This document shows positions 34,911-44,431 of a stretch of DNA of 56,660 nt, in pieces; the stretch's first letter is position 1; every line of letters begins with the position of its first letter. The position numbers were made by a program, and so were the translations under genes. Source of the stretch: an uncultured archaeon (GTDB lineage: Archaea > Halobacteriota > Methanosarcinia > Methanosarcinales > Methanoperedenaceae); the NCBI GenBank assembly GCA_902386205.1, contig CABMIH010000043.1:1-56660 (forward strand), given 5' to 3'. Under the pieces are notes generated by a model, which was given only the letters and a program-made list of their open reading frames with translations, did not search any database and was not told the origin of the DNA.

Positions 34911-36824
34911 TCACAGGGCTGTTACAGGTTTTGTTTCAGGCAGTGCCAGATTGAATTTGGTTTTCGAGGCAAGTTTTTTCAGCATGGAGATAAGACCATC
35001 TTTCTCTACGCCAACAAGGCTGTGTTCCAGGACTTCCTGGATATTTGTAACAGGAATTATTTTTATGACATTCTTGAATTCATCTTCTATGAGTACGTCT
35101 CCAAGATTTGATTTTGGAATTATTACGGTCTTTATCCCTGCAAGCGCAGCGGCTTCGATTTTGTACGTGACGCCTCCCACAGGGAGCACATCGCCCCGTA
35201 CTGAGAGGGAGCCTGTCATTGCAACGCTCTGGTCAATCGGGATTCCCTGGATCGCTGAAAGAACCGCCGTCGCTATGGATATGCTGGCCGAATCCCCTTC
35301 CACGCCCTCGTATGTGCCTACGAACTGGATATGGACATCCATTCCTGAAATATCCTTGCCCGTGGTCTTTTTAATAAGAGCTGAAACGTTCTGTACGGCC
35401 TCTTTTGCGATGTTTTTCAACATACCAGTGGCGATAATATGCCCTTCAGAGCGGGATTGCGTGGGTGTCACCTCTGCAATTATCGGAAGGACTATTCCTG
35501 AGTCCTCGCCCATTACTGCCAGGCCGTTGACCCTGCCTATCTGTGCGCCTTCCTTGATATAGAGCTTGTAATCCTTCCTGCGTTCAAGATACTGATGCGC
35601 TAACTGCTGCTCGACCGAACGAGCTATGCTTTTTGCCTTTAATACATGCTGGGCTGTCGTGAGCGGGGCTTTCTCGCCATGCGCTATATCGCCGGCGACA
35701 CGCACAAGTCCGCCAAGGTCGCGTAGTTTTAGGGTAAGGTGTCCCTTTCTTCCCGCCCTGCGCCTTGCCTCGCGGATTATCTCTTCGACCGCGCCATGGT
35801 CAAAATGCGGGATCTTCCCGTCCCTGACGACTTCCTGAGCAACGAACCTTACAAGCTTCTGCCTGTTTTCAGCAGTATCTTCAATCGTATCGCTCATATA
35901 AACTTCATAACCGTACCCTTTAATTCGGGATCGTAGCGCCGGGTGCATTCCTTTCAGGGCATCAAGGTTCCCTGCTGCTATCATAATGAAATCACATGGT
36001 ACGGGATCTGTCTTGACCATGGCCCCGCTTGAACGTTCAGACTGGCCGGTTATGGCAAATTCTTTCTCCTGCAGGGCTGTCAGGAGGTTCTGCTGGGATT
36101 CGATCCTCAGTGTATTGATCTCATCAATAAATAAGACTCCTTTATGGGCTTTGTGGATTGCCCCGCTTTCCACCCTGTCATGGGCAGGGGTTTCAAGCCC
36201 GCCTGACTGGAACGGGTCATGGCGGACATCGCCAAGAAGAGCTCCGGCATGCGCGCCTGTCGCATCAATATATGGGGCAATCTCCTTTCCGGTATTTGAA
36301 ACGAGAAGTTTCGGGATGAATATCGTCTCTTTCGGCATGAACTGGCGCATCAGTATGGCGATCAATACCGCAGCTATGATACCATATAGAAGCATGCCGG
36401 TATAGAATGAATATACCACGATACCAAGGACAAGGAGCATCAGGAACATATTCCTTGCCTGCATCCTCTTTTGGGCTTCAAGCTTGTGGGCATCCGCTAT
36501 TTCCTTGCCTTTGCCTGCAGGGACTATGCGTATCTTGGGATTATTTGAATCATCAGGATTGTGGTATATCAATACATCCTGCAGTTCTTCCTTTGGAAGC
36601 AATTCAGCCATTGCTTTTGCAAGCATTGATTTACCTGTGCCTGGGGTCCCAAGCATCATCACGTGCCTTCGCTGGTTGGCTGCTTTCTTGACAACTTCCA
36701 CGGCATGTTCCTGACCGATCACCTGCTCGATCAACTGCTTCGGAACTTCAATATCCTTTGTAGACGCTATATCCAGGCCGCCAAGAAGTTCCCGGCTCTT
36801 TGACTCGTTTTCTGAATTTTCCAT
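34911..36824 (-). CDS. lonB: Archaeal membrane-anchored Lon protease (LonB)
   Basis: 637 residues. The AAA+ domain has Walker A GTPGTGKS at 59-66. Two TM helices lie within the ATPase, about 125-162 (MFLMLLVLGIVVYSFYTGML, LYGIIAAVLIAILMRQF), as in all archaeal LonB. Walker B is GVLFIDEINTL. The protease domain carries catalytic Ser in EGVEGDSASISIATAVL and Lys in PVGGVTYKIEAAALAG. It is an ATP-driven quality-control protease facing the cytoplasm. First gene of the leftward proteolysis operon; promoter region 36825-37009 is shared divergently with the S2P gene. Confidence 0.96.
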   Translation of the reverse strand: MENSENESKSRELLGGLDIASTKDIEVPKQLIEQVIGQEHAVEVVKKAANQRRHVMMLGTPGTGKSMLAKAMAELLPKEELQDVLIYHNPDDSNNPKIRIVPAGKGKEIADAHKLEAQKRMQARNMFLMLLVLGIVVYSFYTGMLLYGIIAAVLIAILMRQFMPKETIFIPKLLVSNTGKEIAPYIDATGAHAGALLGDVRHDPFQSGGLETPAHDRVESGAIHKAHKGVLFIDEINTLRIESQQNLLTALQEKEFAITGQSERSSGAMVKTDPVPCDFIMIAAGNLDALKGMHPALRSRIKGYGYEVYMSDTIEDTAENRQKLVRFVAQEVVRDGKIPHFDHGAVEEIIREARRRAGRKGHLTLKLRDLGGLVRVAGDIAHGEKAPLTTAQHVLKAKSIARSVEQQLAHQYLERRKDYKLYIKEGAQIGRVNGLAVMGEDSGIVLPIIAEVTPTQSRSEGHIIATGMLKNIAKEAVQNVSALIKKTTGKDISGMDVHIQFVGTYEGVEGDSASISIATAVLSAIQGIPIDQSVAMTGSLSVRGDVLPVGGVTYKIEAAALAGIKTVIIPKSNLGDVLIEDEFKNVIKIIPVTNIQEVLEHSLVGVEKDGLISMLKKLASKTKFNLALPETKPVTAL

Positions 36825-37009
36825 ATGTTATCAACTGTATTAGGGTTATATGTTATAGATTTATATGTTATTCATCATAATAGTATCGCAATCAAATATC
36901 TTTCCTTAGAAAAAATACAATCTTTTATTTTTTCGAATCATTCTTCCACAAAGTCTATACGATTAAACTATTATAACATTATCGCTTAAATAACCTATGG
37001 AGAATACTC

Positions 37010-38086
37010 ATGAAAACATCGATCCAGATAGGAAAAATAATGGATATCCCGATTAAATTGCATATAACATTCCTTCTTATCCTGCCTGTTTTTGCATGGA
37101 TGTTTGCGAATACGGCGGGAATATTCGGTTTTAATGATGTAAAACCGGACACGCTCAGGTATATTCTTTCGACATCGGCTGCTATCCTGCTTTTTGCGTG
37201 CGTATTGTTCCATGAGCTTGGCCACTCCTATGTAGCTAAAAAACACGGGACGAATATCCAGAGCATAACCCTTTTCCTTTTTGGGGGGGTTTCTGCCATG
37301 GAAGAAATACCCAGGAATCCCAGGATAGAGTTCAGGATGGCGTTGGCCGGGCCGGGTGTCAGTCTCTTGATAGGTTTGACACTCTTAATAATATGGTGGT
37401 TTTTTAAAGCTGATGAATCTCCATATTTACATCTTGTCTGGCTTGTAGGGTATATAAATTTAGTACTTTTTGTATTTAATCTCCTTCCTGCTTTTCCTAT
37501 GGATGGGGGACGTGTGCTGAGAGCATGGCTTGCGGGCCAGATGTCTTATATCAAAGCTACACGGGCAGCCGCTGGCATAGGAAAGATGTTTGCCATACTT
37601 ATGGGTGTTTTCGGGTTAATTGGCCTGAGCCCGTGGTTCATTCTCATCGCATTCTTTATATACATAGGCGCTTCTGAAGAAGAAAAATCCACAGAGGTAA
37701 GTCTCATACTTGAAGGCGTTAAAATAAAGGACATCATGTCAAAAGAGGTAAAATCAGTAAATTCAGGGATATCTATAGAAGAACTTGTGGATATTATGTT
37801 CAAATTCAAACATATGGGGTATCCTGTAGTGGATGAAGGGAGTTTAAAGGGTATAGTGACATTTACGGATGTGCAGAAAGTCCCTAAAGAGGAAAGAAAA
37901 AACGTTAAAGTTTCAAATGTAATGACAAAAGAGTTAGTAACTTTAAAGGAAGAGGATGATGCTTCAATAGCATTAAAACACATGACAATGAAAAATATCG
38001 GGCGGATAATCGTTAGAGACGATAATAAAATGACAGGCATTGTCTCAAGAACAGACCTTTTGCGGGCTGTTGAATTATTGGAATGA
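37010..38086 (+). CDS. Site-2-protease-family metalloprotease with CBS pair
   Basis: 358 residues. TM helices near 15-40 and 50-68 lead to the Zn motif HELGH at 68-72 and the third ligand in [17 protein letters not shown] (about 157-172). Two CBS domains follow from about 235 ([40 protein letters not shown]). This is the SpoIVFB-like M50B subclass in which CBS domains may gate activity through adenine-nucleotide binding. The likely role is regulated intramembrane proteolysis. It is divergent from lonB; TraB follows 1 bp after its stop. Confidence 0.93.
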   Translation: MKTSIQIGKIMDIPIKLHITFLLILPVFAWMFANTAGIFGFNDVKPDTLRYILSTSAAILLFACVLFHELGHSYVAKKHGTNIQSITLFLFGGVSAMEEIPRNPRIEFRMALAGPGVSLLIGLTLLIIWWFFKADESPYLHLVWLVGYINLVLFVFNLLPAFPMDGGRVLRAWLAGQMSYIKATRAAAGIGKMFAILMGVFGLIGLSPWFILIAFFIYIGASEEEKSTEVSLILEGVKIKDIMSKEVKSVNSGISIEELVDIMFKFKHMGYPVVDEGSLKGIVTFTDVQKVPKEERKNVKVSNVMTKELVTLKEEDDASIALKHMTMKNIGRIIVRDDNKMTGIVSRTDLLRAVELLE

Positions 38087-38087
38087 C

Positions 38088-39359
38088 ATGAATAACGGAA
38101 TTTACGCGGTAAGTTACAATTTCAATTACAAAAACCCGGCATCGCCTTCCGGCTCAAGGATCATTCTGGTCGGGACCGCCCACGTTTCTGACAAGAGCGT
38201 GGCAGAGGTGAATGAAGTAATTGAAAAGGAAAGGCCCGACATTGTGGCTGTTGAGCTGGACAGGGGAAGATACAAGGCATTGAAAGGGGAAGAAGAAGTT
38301 AAAGAAATAAATGTAAAGGATTTGCTCAGTGGAGGGAAGATATATTATTTTATGTTGCACTGGCTTCTTGCCTATGTACAGAGAAAAATCGGTGCAGATA
38401 CAGGTGTCAAGCCGGGCGCGGAGATGCTCTCAGCTATCGAAAAAGCAGAAAAAACAGGCGCCAGGGTTGCGCTTATCGACAGGGATATCCAGATAACGCT
38501 CGGGCGGTTCTGGGCCAAAATGTCGTTTTTTGAGAAGCTAAAGCTTGTCGGCTCACTCCTTGGCGCTTCATTTGGTATTGGGACGAAGGATATAGATATA
38601 GATACTGTGACCAATGAGGATGTGGTTACACAGCTTGTCACAGAGTTGAGAAAGATGGCCCCGAGTGCGGCTTCAGTCCTGCTGGATGAAAGGGATGCGG
38701 TCATGGCCAAAAACCTGCTTGATGTTTCCAGGGAAGGCACTGTTGTCGCCGTGGTAGGAGCGGGTCACAGGGCGGGTATCCAGAGATACCTTGACGCTCC
38801 TGATTCCCTCCCTCCTGTCGACGAAATGTTGAAACTTCCGAAGAAGGGTTTTAGCTGGTTCAAGGCACTGGGTATCGCCTTAATAGCGGTAATCGTTGGA
38901 TTACTGGCTCTTCTGATATTTTCCGGTGGTGTCTCATTATCGACCCTCCTGATCGCATTATTATATTTATTCATAACCCAGGGAATACTTTCAGCGATAG
39001 GGGTACTTATTGCCCGCGGGCATCCGCTTTCGGCATTGACCGCTTTATGTCTTGCATGGTTTGCATTCCTGCACCCCCTGTTAGCCATAGGCTGGCTCGC
39101 CGGGATAGTGGAAGCGCATTTCCGTCCCCCCACTACCGAGGATTTCAAATCAATAACGAAAGCTGAAACCATGAAAGAATTGATGGGGAATAGGTTGTTC
39201 AGGGTCATGCTTGTAGTAGGCCTTGCCAATCTTGGAAGTATGGTCGGTACTTTCGTTGCGATACCAATAATGGTACAATACCTTGGTATTCCAAACCCGC
39301 TTGATATTCTAAGAACGGCACTGGAGACAGGATTCAATTCATTAAGAAATATATTATAA
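38088..39359 (+). CDS. TraB-family membrane protein
   Basis: 423 residues from ATG 38088, just after the S2P stop (an overlapping earlier start at 38040 is less likely). The soluble TIKI/TraB domain carries IILVGTAHVSDKSVAEVNEV, VAVELDRGRYKAL and VVGAGHRAGI with the conserved G-x-x-H motifs. It is followed by several TM helices (about 270-400, e.g. ALGIALIAVIVGLLALLIF). The family relates to pheromone-processing TraB and the TIKI metalloproteases. The archaeal substrate is unknown; juxtaposition with S2P fits membrane proteolysis. Confidence 0.88.
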   Translation: MNNGIYAVSYNFNYKNPASPSGSRIILVGTAHVSDKSVAEVNEVIEKERPDIVAVELDRGRYKALKGEEEVKEINVKDLLSGGKIYYFMLHWLLAYVQRKIGADTGVKPGAEMLSAIEKAEKTGARVALIDRDIQITLGRFWAKMSFFEKLKLVGSLLGASFGIGTKDIDIDTVTNEDVVTQLVTELRKMAPSAASVLLDERDAVMAKNLLDVSREGTVVAVVGAGHRAGIQRYLDAPDSLPPVDEMLKLPKKGFSWFKALGIALIAVIVGLLALLIFSGGVSLSTLLIALLYLFITQGILSAIGVLIARGHPLSALTALCLAWFAFLHPLLAIGWLAGIVEAHFRPPTTEDFKSITKAETMKELMGNRLFRVMLVVGLANLGSMVGTFVAIPIMVQYLGIPNPLDILRTALETGFNSLRNIL

Positions 39360-39373
39360 GATATTATAATAGT

Positions 39374-40048
39374 TTATTTTTCAATCACGGTCCCACAGTA
39401 TTTTCCACTTACAGAATCAACAATATTTTGAGGCTCTTCCCCGTTCAGGACTATAGTTCTTATATTGCTGCGCTCTATTATTTTTGCAGCAAGGAGGTCT
39501 GTTGGTGAATTGGCGCCGGCTACCATATCGGTCTTCATAACTATTTCGATAAGCTGCCTGGGCGTCATGGAATCGAATTTCCTGGCGTCCCTGTTCCTTT
39601 TAGGGTCGCTTGTATAGACGCCGTCTATGGATGTGGCGTTGATCAGCAGGTCTGCACCCGTATATTCGGCAAGGACTGCTGATACGGCATCCGTGGTCTG
39701 GCCAGGCGTCACGCCTCCCATGACAACAATCTTCCCGGTCAGGCCTGCATTTCTTGCCTCTTTGTAATTCAGGGGCGGTTCGTAGTAAGCGGCATCTCCA
39801 AGGGCGGCGATAAGCAGCCTTGCATTGAGGCGTGTAAGCTCTATCCCGATCAGATCGCAGGTTGATTCATCGGCGCCGAGTTCTCTTGCTACTTTAATAT
39901 ACTCCCGCGCGGCTTTTCCGCCCCCGGTGACAACAAAAACAGTGTTCTTTTTTGAAATTTCCGATAACGCTGCCGCATATCCCCTGAACCGCCCGTGGCT
40001 CAGATCGCGGGCGAGCACCGAGCCGCCTACAGATACTACGATTTTCAT
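39374..40048 (-). CDS. pyrH: Uridylate kinase (archaeal UMP kinase)
   Basis: 224 residues of the amino-acid-kinase fold. MKIVVSVGGSVLARDL carries the phosphate-binding glycine loop; VFVVTGGGKAAREYIKVARE, VVMGGVTPGQTTDAVSAVLA and NATSIDGVYTSDPKRN are family landmarks. It phosphorylates UMP to UDP. The small size and sequence match the archaeal subfamily, which lacks the bacterial allosteric features. Convergent with traB; the BofA-like gene lies 40 bp upstream on the same strand. Confidence 0.94.
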   Translation of the reverse strand: MKIVVSVGGSVLARDLSHGRFRGYAAALSEISKKNTVFVVTGGGKAAREYIKVARELGADESTCDLIGIELTRLNARLLIAALGDAAYYEPPLNYKEARNAGLTGKIVVMGGVTPGQTTDAVSAVLAEYTGADLLINATSIDGVYTSDPKRNRDARKFDSMTPRQLIEIVMKTDMVAGANSPTDLLAAKIIERSNIRTIVLNGEEPQNIVDSVSGKYCGTVIEK

Positions 40049-40088
40049 GACCTCTTGTATTGTACTCCGGCAATATTATCTTTCTTAT

Positions 40089-40358
40089 TTACAGGAAGGC
40101 TATTCCAAGCTGGTGGAGCAGTATAACAAGGATAGCGCCGGGGATGCCACCGATTGCGCATACCAGTAATGCAAGGGGGGAATAACCGATACCCAGATCA
40201 AAAACGATGTTGGCCGCGGCAAGAAGTATGAGACCGAGGATGGTATTCACGATCAGGTGCTTTGCGCTCTTCAGGATGTAATATACTGCTATAACTGCCA
40301 GTACTGCAATGAGCAGGACTATTATTTCGATTGCCATATTGATTAATGGGAATCCCAT
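40089..40358 (-). CDS. BofA-like small membrane protein
   Basis: 89 residues from ATG 40358 (ATG 40337 gives 82 residues; an open frame extends back to 40391). Three hydrophobic helices: IEIIVLLIAVLAVIAVYYIL, LIVNTILGLILLAAANIVF and LALLVCAIGGIPGAILVILL. The N-x-x-x-G-L-x-x-L-x-x-x-N pattern and the terminal GIPGAILVILLHQLGI match the BofA / pro-sigmaK-processing-inhibitor family. BofA in Bacillus restrains an S2P protease; an S2P gene lies 2 kb away, a suggestive but unproven link. Confidence 0.75.
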   Translation of the reverse strand: MGFPLINMAIEIIVLLIAVLAVIAVYYILKSAKHLIVNTILGLILLAAANIVFDLGIGYSPLALLVCAIGGIPGAILVILLHQLGIAFL

Positions 40359-40392
40359 GTTTATTAAGTGTTTCGCTCCTGATAACCACAAC

Positions 40393-40402
40393 CCTTATAT
40401 GA
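40393..40402. promoter_or_regulatory. TATA element between the BofA-like and thioredoxin genes
   Basis: CCTTATATGA lies 24-33 bp before ATG 40426 on the plus strand, consistent with a leaderless transcript. Its complement CATATAAGG could serve the divergent BofA-like gene. Confidence 0.45.
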
Positions 40403-40421
40403 CTTTACACCAATTGTAAAA
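40403..40421. promoter_or_regulatory. Operator-like inverted repeat, site A
   Basis: ACTTTACACCAATTGTAAAA (from 40402): arms TTTAC and GTAAA separated by 7 bp. It lies just downstream of the TATA box and before ATG 40426, where a bound protein would block initiation. Shares ACTTTACA-N6-GTAAA with sites at 44313 and 48343. Confidence 0.55.
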
Positions 40422-40425
40422 CAAG

Positions 40426-40887
40426 ATGCCCTCAAAAAAACTGGTTCTCATCTTATTAGTTTCCATTGTACTGCTTTCGGGCTGTGTGAGCCTCAAAGCG
40501 GACACCCCCGAAACACATAAAATGACGTTAAAAGGGTTAAAATTCAATACAGACCTTGGATTGGCACTGGAAGAGGCAAAAGTACAGGGAAAACCAGTGT
40601 TTGTATATTTCAGGTCTGAATCATGCGGCTGGTGCAAGAAATTCGAGGAAGAAACCTTCACGAACGAAAGCGTGATAAAGACATTAAACGAGAATTTCAT
40701 ACTGGTTTCAATAGACGTAAACGAACAGAAGGGAGATACCAGGACTTTCAGGGTACGAGGGACACCGGCAGAGATATTTCTTGATCCTGACGGCACAGAG
40801 ATCAAAAGGATACCAGGTTATACTGAGACCGAAAATTTTCTCTATACAATAAATGAAATCATAATACAAAAAGAGGCACAAAAATGA
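40426..40887 (+). CDS. Thioredoxin-fold lipoprotein
   Basis: 153 residues. The lipobox LLSGC (Cys20) ends a typical signal peptide, so the protein is anchored on the outer face of the membrane. The redox motif CGWC is at 67-70 in YFRSESCGWCKKFEEETF, and the cis-Pro loop is in RGTPAEIFLD. It is probably a thiol-disulfide reductant or scavenger that keeps apocytochrome cysteines reduced, fed by CcdA. First gene of the cluster; its stop overlaps the next gene by 4 bp. Confidence 0.88.
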   Translation: MPSKKLVLILLVSIVLLSGCVSLKADTPETHKMTLKGLKFNTDLGLALEEAKVQGKPVFVYFRSESCGWCKKFEEETFTNESVIKTLNENFILVSIDVNEQKGDTRTFRVRGTPAEIFLDPDGTEIKRIPGYTETENFLYTINEIIIQKEAQK

Positions 40888-42179
40888 AGCCTGAAACGAA
40901 AGCAAAAAACGTAAAAACAAAGATTGAAAAAAATCCGAAAAAGAAAGGGAACAGTACATTGATTATCGCGGCTGTTGCCGTAATATTGATTGGGGCAATA
41001 GCATATGTTGTCCTGTCCGGCAGTTCGGCGCCCCAGGAAACCAAAAAGACAGCAGTGTCACTTAAGGAAGTAAGGGCGCAGATAGATGCCGAATACGGCA
41101 AAAAGGGGTCTGGGACAAATACACCGCCCGTAAGGGATGATTACATACCTGTACTTGCTCCCAGGAAAGCCGATAAACTCCCGGATTATGTTTTAACAAA
41201 TGCCATGACACTCCAGGCATATAAGTACGCCACAGAACATCCGGAGGTGCTTGAGCAGATACCCTGCTACTGCGGATGCGGCCAGCACGGCAGCCAGGCG
41301 TCGGAAGGAAGACCCCACAGGTTCTTGAGGGACTGTTTCATTAATGACAAAGGCGAGTATGATGACCATGCTTCGTTCTGCGATGTCTGCATCGGGGAAG
41401 CGGTGAAGGCCATGAAAGCTCTTCCAGACGGGATACCGAAACAGAGCGCATCGGCGGCACCCCAAACCCCCCTGACCCAATCTCCCGACCTGTCGGGGCT
41501 TGACCTGCCTGATAACTTCAAATCCCTCAGTGATGGTTTAAAGCTTGTGCCCCCAGGGATTTCCTGGGCATATTTTGCCAACCTGAAGCAGGAAACAGGG
41601 ATAGAACAGGAATCTATGGAACCGGTTGATTTCTACGGTGTCCAGATTATCGGGATGTTGAATTCAGAGTACCAGGATGGAACATGGATAGAATTACATG
41701 ATGTAGGGAAAAATAATGCGAACGTCCGTTCAAACGCCGGGGGCACAACCGATAACATACTATATACAAGACCATTTATATTTGGCAGTAAAGACAAAAC
41801 AGGCAGCGTCACAGCACTGATGAAAGATACTTCCAATAGCACGAGTGCCTTTAATTACTTCAGGTCCGTGCTTGAAAAAGTCGATGATGAGAACGCCGGC
41901 TTTGCCAAGGTAAATACAAGCGCGCCTTCATTTGCCGATATGAGTTATTTCGGTCTTGTCAGATCAGGGAATGATATAAAAGGTGAGATCGCTTTCCGGA
42001 TTAAAGACAATGCAACAGTGCCTTTAGAGAAATATAATGAATTGAAAAACTCAAGTACGACCCGTGGTTTTAAATCATATGAGGTGCAAAAAGAGAACAA
42101 TATTCTGGTCATAAGAATGACATCTGACCTGAATAATATTAAGAAAGAAGCAACTCAAAGTTACGGAATTGTGATTTAA
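40884..42179 (+). CDS. PCYCGC-motif exported protein
   Basis: 431 residues. A basic N-terminus and one TM helix (about 25-46, LIIAAVAVILIGAIAYVVL) anchor it. The hallmark QIPCYCGCGQHG is at 126-137, followed by LRDCFINDKGEYDDHASFCD and CIGEAV, giving a cysteine/histidine-rich putative metal or haem site. A Ser/Pro-rich linker leads to a C-terminal soluble domain of ~220 residues (PPGISWAYFANLKQETGIEQ onward) that I do not recognise. The domain is known from Gram-positive lipoproteins of unknown function. Its operon position implies a role in haem or thiol chemistry. Confidence 0.82.
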   Translation: MKPETKAKNVKTKIEKNPKKKGNSTLIIAAVAVILIGAIAYVVLSGSSAPQETKKTAVSLKEVRAQIDAEYGKKGSGTNTPPVRDDYIPVLAPRKADKLPDYVLTNAMTLQAYKYATEHPEVLEQIPCYCGCGQHGSQASEGRPHRFLRDCFINDKGEYDDHASFCDVCIGEAVKAMKALPDGIPKQSASAAPQTPLTQSPDLSGLDLPDNFKSLSDGLKLVPPGISWAYFANLKQETGIEQESMEPVDFYGVQIIGMLNSEYQDGTWIELHDVGKNNANVRSNAGGTTDNILYTRPFIFGSKDKTGSVTALMKDTSNSTSAFNYFRSVLEKVDDENAGFAKVNTSAPSFADMSYFGLVRSGNDIKGEIAFRIKDNATVPLEKYNELKNSSTTRGFKSYEVQKENNILVIRMTSDLNNIKKEATQSYGIVI

Positions 42180-42185
42180 CCTTTA

Positions 42186-42914
42186 ATGCCAGTCGCTCCA
42201 TCGGTTTTCTGGGTCTTTATAGCAGGCATGGCCACTGTGATTACACCGTGCGTTCTCCCCGTACTGCCTGCTGTATTGTCCGGCTCTGTGGGTAGCAGGC
42301 TGCGCCCTTTGGCTATAGTCACCGGCATGTCCATATCATTCACACTGATGGGATTGCTTTTTTCAGCTGTGGCTTCATTTTCATTTTTTGCCGAATACCT
42401 GCGGTGGTTCTCGATTTTTCTAATTATCGGGATGGGTGCGATCCTGTTTGATGATGATGTGAACGAAATATATGTGAAGATTTCAAGCTCCATAGTGAAT
42501 TCTGCCAGAGCGCGAGTATCCTTTCTCGGGAAACTGTCCTCAAAAGTGCCAGGTGAAGGGCTGCTCGGCGGTCTTTTCCTGGGCATGTCACTTGGCATAC
42601 TCTGGATCCCGTGCGTTGGCCCGATACTGGGTTCTGTTTTTGCTTTCGTGGCAGAAAGCTCGGCAAGTTCAGGTGGCCTTTTGCATGGTGCTTTCCTCCT
42701 CCTGGTATATTCACTTGGCGTAAGCATTCCGATGTTAATAATAGCATATTCCGGGAAGAGCATATCTGGCAGGGTCAGATGGTTCGTGAAAAGAGGGCAT
42801 TTTTTCAAGAAGCTCTCAGGACTGGTACTGATCCTTGTAGGACTGATGATGCTCTTTGGCATCGACAAATATTTAAAGACAATATTGCTTCCTTATTTCC
42901 CTGTATATTTTTAG
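42186..42914 (+). CDS. ccdA: CcdA-type thiol-disulfide transporter (copy 1)
   Basis: 242 residues, about six TM helices. Both redox cysteines are present: ITPCVLPVLPAVLSGS (Cys22) and LGILWIPCVGPILGSV. CcdA passes electrons from cytoplasmic thioredoxin to external thioredoxin-like proteins, supporting cytochrome c maturation. It lies 6 bp after the PCYCGC gene and 6 bp before the membrane Fe-S protein, so it is operonic. Close paralogue of the gene at 47571-48302, in which the first cysteine codon is TGA. Confidence 0.93.
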   Translation: MPVAPSVFWVFIAGMATVITPCVLPVLPAVLSGSVGSRLRPLAIVTGMSISFTLMGLLFSAVASFSFFAEYLRWFSIFLIIGMGAILFDDDVNEIYVKISSSIVNSARARVSFLGKLSSKVPGEGLLGGLFLGMSLGILWIPCVGPILGSVFAFVAESSASSGGLLHGAFLLLVYSLGVSIPMLIIAYSGKSISGRVRWFVKRGHFFKKLSGLVLILVGLMMLFGIDKYLKTILLPYFPVYF

Positions 42915-42920
42915 GCTTAT

Positions 42921-44312
42921 ATGGATAAAAACGACATAGATCAAAATGGAAAAACAGACCTGCTTGATATTTATTTTTTCAGGAATCTTGTGAAGAACAG
43001 GTATTTTAAACCTGCAATTAACCTGATATTGTTTGTTTTTTTACTGATAATCATTTACTATGGCCTTTTGAGCCATGCCGACCTGCGTTTCCCGGGGGGG
43101 AACCCGTTTGCCACCATCATGATATGGGATCTCTGGCATCCACTTCTTGCTTTTACTGTAATACTTTTTGGTAGGCTCTGGTGTTTTGCGTGCCCTATAG
43201 GCGCGGTGGGTGATTGGACGCAGTCCGTATTCAGCCTCAAGCGGAAATATCCTGAAAAGTACCGCAATCTCTGGATAGCAGTTATACTATTTCTGTTTAT
43301 TTTCGCTGCAGAGAGGCATCTTTTCATGTTCACGAGGAATCCTCCGAACACCGCTTACCTTCTTATCTTCTTTACAGCGCTGGCTGTTGTGATGGGCGCA
43401 GTCTTTGAAAAACGGAGCTTCTGCCGGTATATCTGCCCCATCGGTCTTGTGCTCGGCGTTTTCTCCATGCTCTCCGCAGTTGAGCTTCGATGCAAGTCAA
43501 AGAAAACCTGTCATGACCACGATATTAAAGAATGCGTTATTGGCAACGAGGCAGGAAAAGCCTGCCCTGCTGGCGAATTTCCCCAGGCGATGGAGCGGAA
43601 CAATTATTGCATAATGTGTATGGAGTGCGTGAAATCATGCTCGAAGGACAATATCCGCATAAGCCCGAGACTTCCGGGCGCTGACATTATAAAATCCATG
43701 AAAACGCATCTTGATGAAGCATACCTGGTCCACGGGATCATCATAATCTTCCTTTTTGTCATGGGAATGGAACGCCTGGAATTCAGGAACATAATTATTA
43801 ACTTTGTACGGTCTATCGCACCTTTTGATACCGTGATGTTCCGTGACTTTTTCGTGAACTACTGGAGAAATATCTGGGCTGTAACAATATTCGCCATGAT
43901 AACGCTGGGTGCCGCCGGTCTAATGTACCTTTCTGCCAGATTGTCTTTTCCAGGCGGGAACGCAAAACAGAAGTTCATTAACCTGTCCTATGCTTTTATC
44001 CCCTTAAGTTTGTCTGTCTATCTGGCCGAGAACACGTTCAGGCTTCTTAAAGGATTGTTCTTTATAGCGGAAAATACAGGACGATCCCTGGGGCAGGCAT
44101 GGGCGTTCAGCATCAATTTTGAAACAATCAACCAATTACAGATTATCCTGTTGCTTGCGGGATTTAGTTTTACACTGTGGGCAGGATACCTTATTGGCAA
44201 AAAGTCATCAAATGGCGAAAAAGAATTAAAGCAAAGCATGATCGCTGTAAGTATTCCTGCAGCTATTTATTTCATCATAGGATTGAAGATATTGACATTA
44301 CCAGTAATTTAA
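42921..44312 (+). CDS. NapH/NosR/CcoG-like membrane Fe-S protein
   Basis: 463 residues. After an acidic N-terminus come TM helices enclosing two C-x-x-x-C-P motifs (LWCFACPIGAVGDW and FCRYICPIGLVLGV), characteristic of NapH/CcoG-type proteins, and then the ferredoxin motif YCIMCMECVKSCSKDNI. Additional cysteines (CKSKKTC, ECVIG, ACPAGEF) are present. Several more TM helices fill the C-terminal 200 residues. It probably moves electrons across or along the membrane within the cytochrome or thiol-redox assembly pathway. Cotranscribed with ccdA. Confidence 0.85.
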   Translation: MDKNDIDQNGKTDLLDIYFFRNLVKNRYFKPAINLILFVFLLIIIYYGLLSHADLRFPGGNPFATIMIWDLWHPLLAFTVILFGRLWCFACPIGAVGDWTQSVFSLKRKYPEKYRNLWIAVILFLFIFAAERHLFMFTRNPPNTAYLLIFFTALAVVMGAVFEKRSFCRYICPIGLVLGVFSMLSAVELRCKSKKTCHDHDIKECVIGNEAGKACPAGEFPQAMERNNYCIMCMECVKSCSKDNIRISPRLPGADIIKSMKTHLDEAYLVHGIIIIFLFVMGMERLEFRNIIINFVRSIAPFDTVMFRDFFVNYWRNIWAVTIFAMITLGAAGLMYLSARLSFPGGNAKQKFINLSYAFIPLSLSVYLAENTFRLLKGLFFIAENTGRSLGQAWAFSINFETINQLQIILLLAGFSFTLWAGYLIGKKSSNGEKELKQSMIAVSIPAAIYFIIGLKILTLPVI

Positions 44313-44333
44313 ACTTTACATCCATCGTAAAGT
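44313..44333. promoter_or_regulatory. Operator-like inverted repeat, site B
   Basis: ACTTTAC - ATCCATC - GTAAAGT: perfect 7-bp arms. It begins right after the stop of the membrane Fe-S gene and overlaps the TATA-like AGTATATAAG at 44331-44340 (an alternative TATA, AATTTAAA, precedes it). It governs the thioredoxin-ccmF pair. Confidence 0.6.
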
Positions 44334-44431
44334 ATATAAGTAAAACCACAAGTAATAAAATTAAAGTTGCGAAACAACCAGATTAATAATATATGTTTAT
44401 ATTCAGGCCAAATCAATTAGGAACTTAACAC

